NCBI GenBank assembly: GCA_019347855.1
Contig: JAHWKO010000113.1
Location: 1 to 6,124 of the forward strand
Length of the DNA stretch: 6,124 bases
From: Actinomycetota bacterium
GTDB taxonomy: Bacteria; Actinomycetota; Nitriliruptoria; Nitriliruptorales; JAHWKO01
Direction: 5' to 3'
In this document: one piece after another, positions 5,944 through 6,124 of the stretch
How positions within the stretch are numbered: position 1 is the first letter of the stretch
How the letters are laid out: each line of letters begins with the position of its first letter
Notes under the pieces: model-generated
What the model was told of the DNA's origin: nothing
The model's database searches: none
Seen by the model: the letters and a program-made list of their open reading frames with translations, nothing else
Made by a program: the position numbers and the translations under genes

Positions 5944-6124
5944 TCAGTTCCACGGGACCGTGTGGACGGACGAAGCTACCACCTCCGCCCCGAGGTCCCG
6001 CTGGCGCGCTTCGGCCCGCAGACGTTCCGCGAACGCGGGCATGGCGGCGTTCTCGGTCGCGTGGTGCCCGGCGTCGATCAGGGCGAGCCCCATCTCGAGG
6101 GCGTCGAGCGTGACGTGGTGCTTG
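5944..6124 (-). CDS. Nif3-like dinuclear metal centre protein, C-terminal end (5' partial)
   Basis: Reading the minus strand from the right edge, codons from 6123 down to the TGA at 5946-5944 give 59 residues ending in SSVHTVPWN. The segment ALIDAGHHATENAAMPAFAERLRAEA matches the C-terminal signature of the Nif3/YbgI family (IDAGHxxTE ... LAxxL). The first His of the pair and the Glu are metal ligands, equivalent to His215 and Glu219 of E. coli YbgI. The bulk of the protein lies beyond the window. Family members form hexamers with a two-metal site, are often annotated as GTP cyclohydrolase 1 type 2, and have no well-established physiological role in actinobacteria. The zinc-ribbon gene follows after 13 bp, a pairing common in actinobacterial genomes. 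Confidence 0.85.
   Translation of the reverse strand, partial: KHHVTLDALEMGLALIDAGHHATENAAMPAFAERLRAEARQRDLGAEVVASSVHTVPWN

Noticed and set aside
5343..6113. 256-residue plus-strand frame, Leu/Val/Ala-rich, opposite the zinc-ribbon gene
   Set aside because: The apparent hydrophobic, membrane-like composition is the antisense of Glu/Lys/Arg coiled-coil codons. It also runs across the Nif3 and zinc-ribbon operon junction.

Overview
The window is very GC-rich and tightly packed. Its ORFs use GTG as well as ATG starts, and its protein families (actinobacterial-type trehalase, Nif3 and zinc-ribbon pair, compact type A RNase P RNA) suggest a high-GC Actinomycetota. The sequence alone does not fix the genus; a deep-branching actinobacterial lineage is possible.

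Layout from left to right. (1) Positions 2-583 hold an open frame, cut by the left edge. It joins part of a 2-oxo-acid dehydrogenase E2 acyltransferase domain in frame to the catalytic C-terminal part of a phage-type tyrosine recombinase. Neither half is complete. (2) Positions 612-968 on the minus strand hold the RNase P RNA gene (rnpB), recognised by its conserved core and a closing P1 helix. Its 3' end lies 28 bp from the recombinase stop, facing it. (3) Positions 969-1048 hold the rnpB promoter region, with a 17-bp near-identical direct repeat. (4) On the plus strand follow a class IV PLP aminotransferase (4-amino-4-deoxychorismate lyase-like), a trehalose-6-phosphate synthase (otsA) and a GH15 glucoamylase/trehalase-type hydrolase. 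The last two are separated by only 45 bp and are probably co-transcribed. (5) On the minus strand, converging on the GH15 gene, are a coiled-coil C4 zinc-ribbon protein and, upstream of it, the C-terminal end of a Nif3-family protein cut by the right edge.

The core genes look like ordinary housekeeping and trehalose metabolism. OtsA makes trehalose 6-phosphate from UDP-glucose and glucose 6-phosphate, and the GH15 enzyme is a plausible trehalase that would return trehalose to glucose. No trehalose-6-phosphate phosphatase (OtsB) is present in the window. The Nif3 and zinc-ribbon genes form a small operon of uncertain function.

The anomalous part is the left end, where an integrase remnant welded to a metabolic gene fragment abuts the 3' end of rnpB. 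It could be the scar of a mobile element that used rnpB as its target, or an assembly junction. I see no CRISPR array, tRNA, complete insertion sequence, defence system or clearly new multi-gene system.
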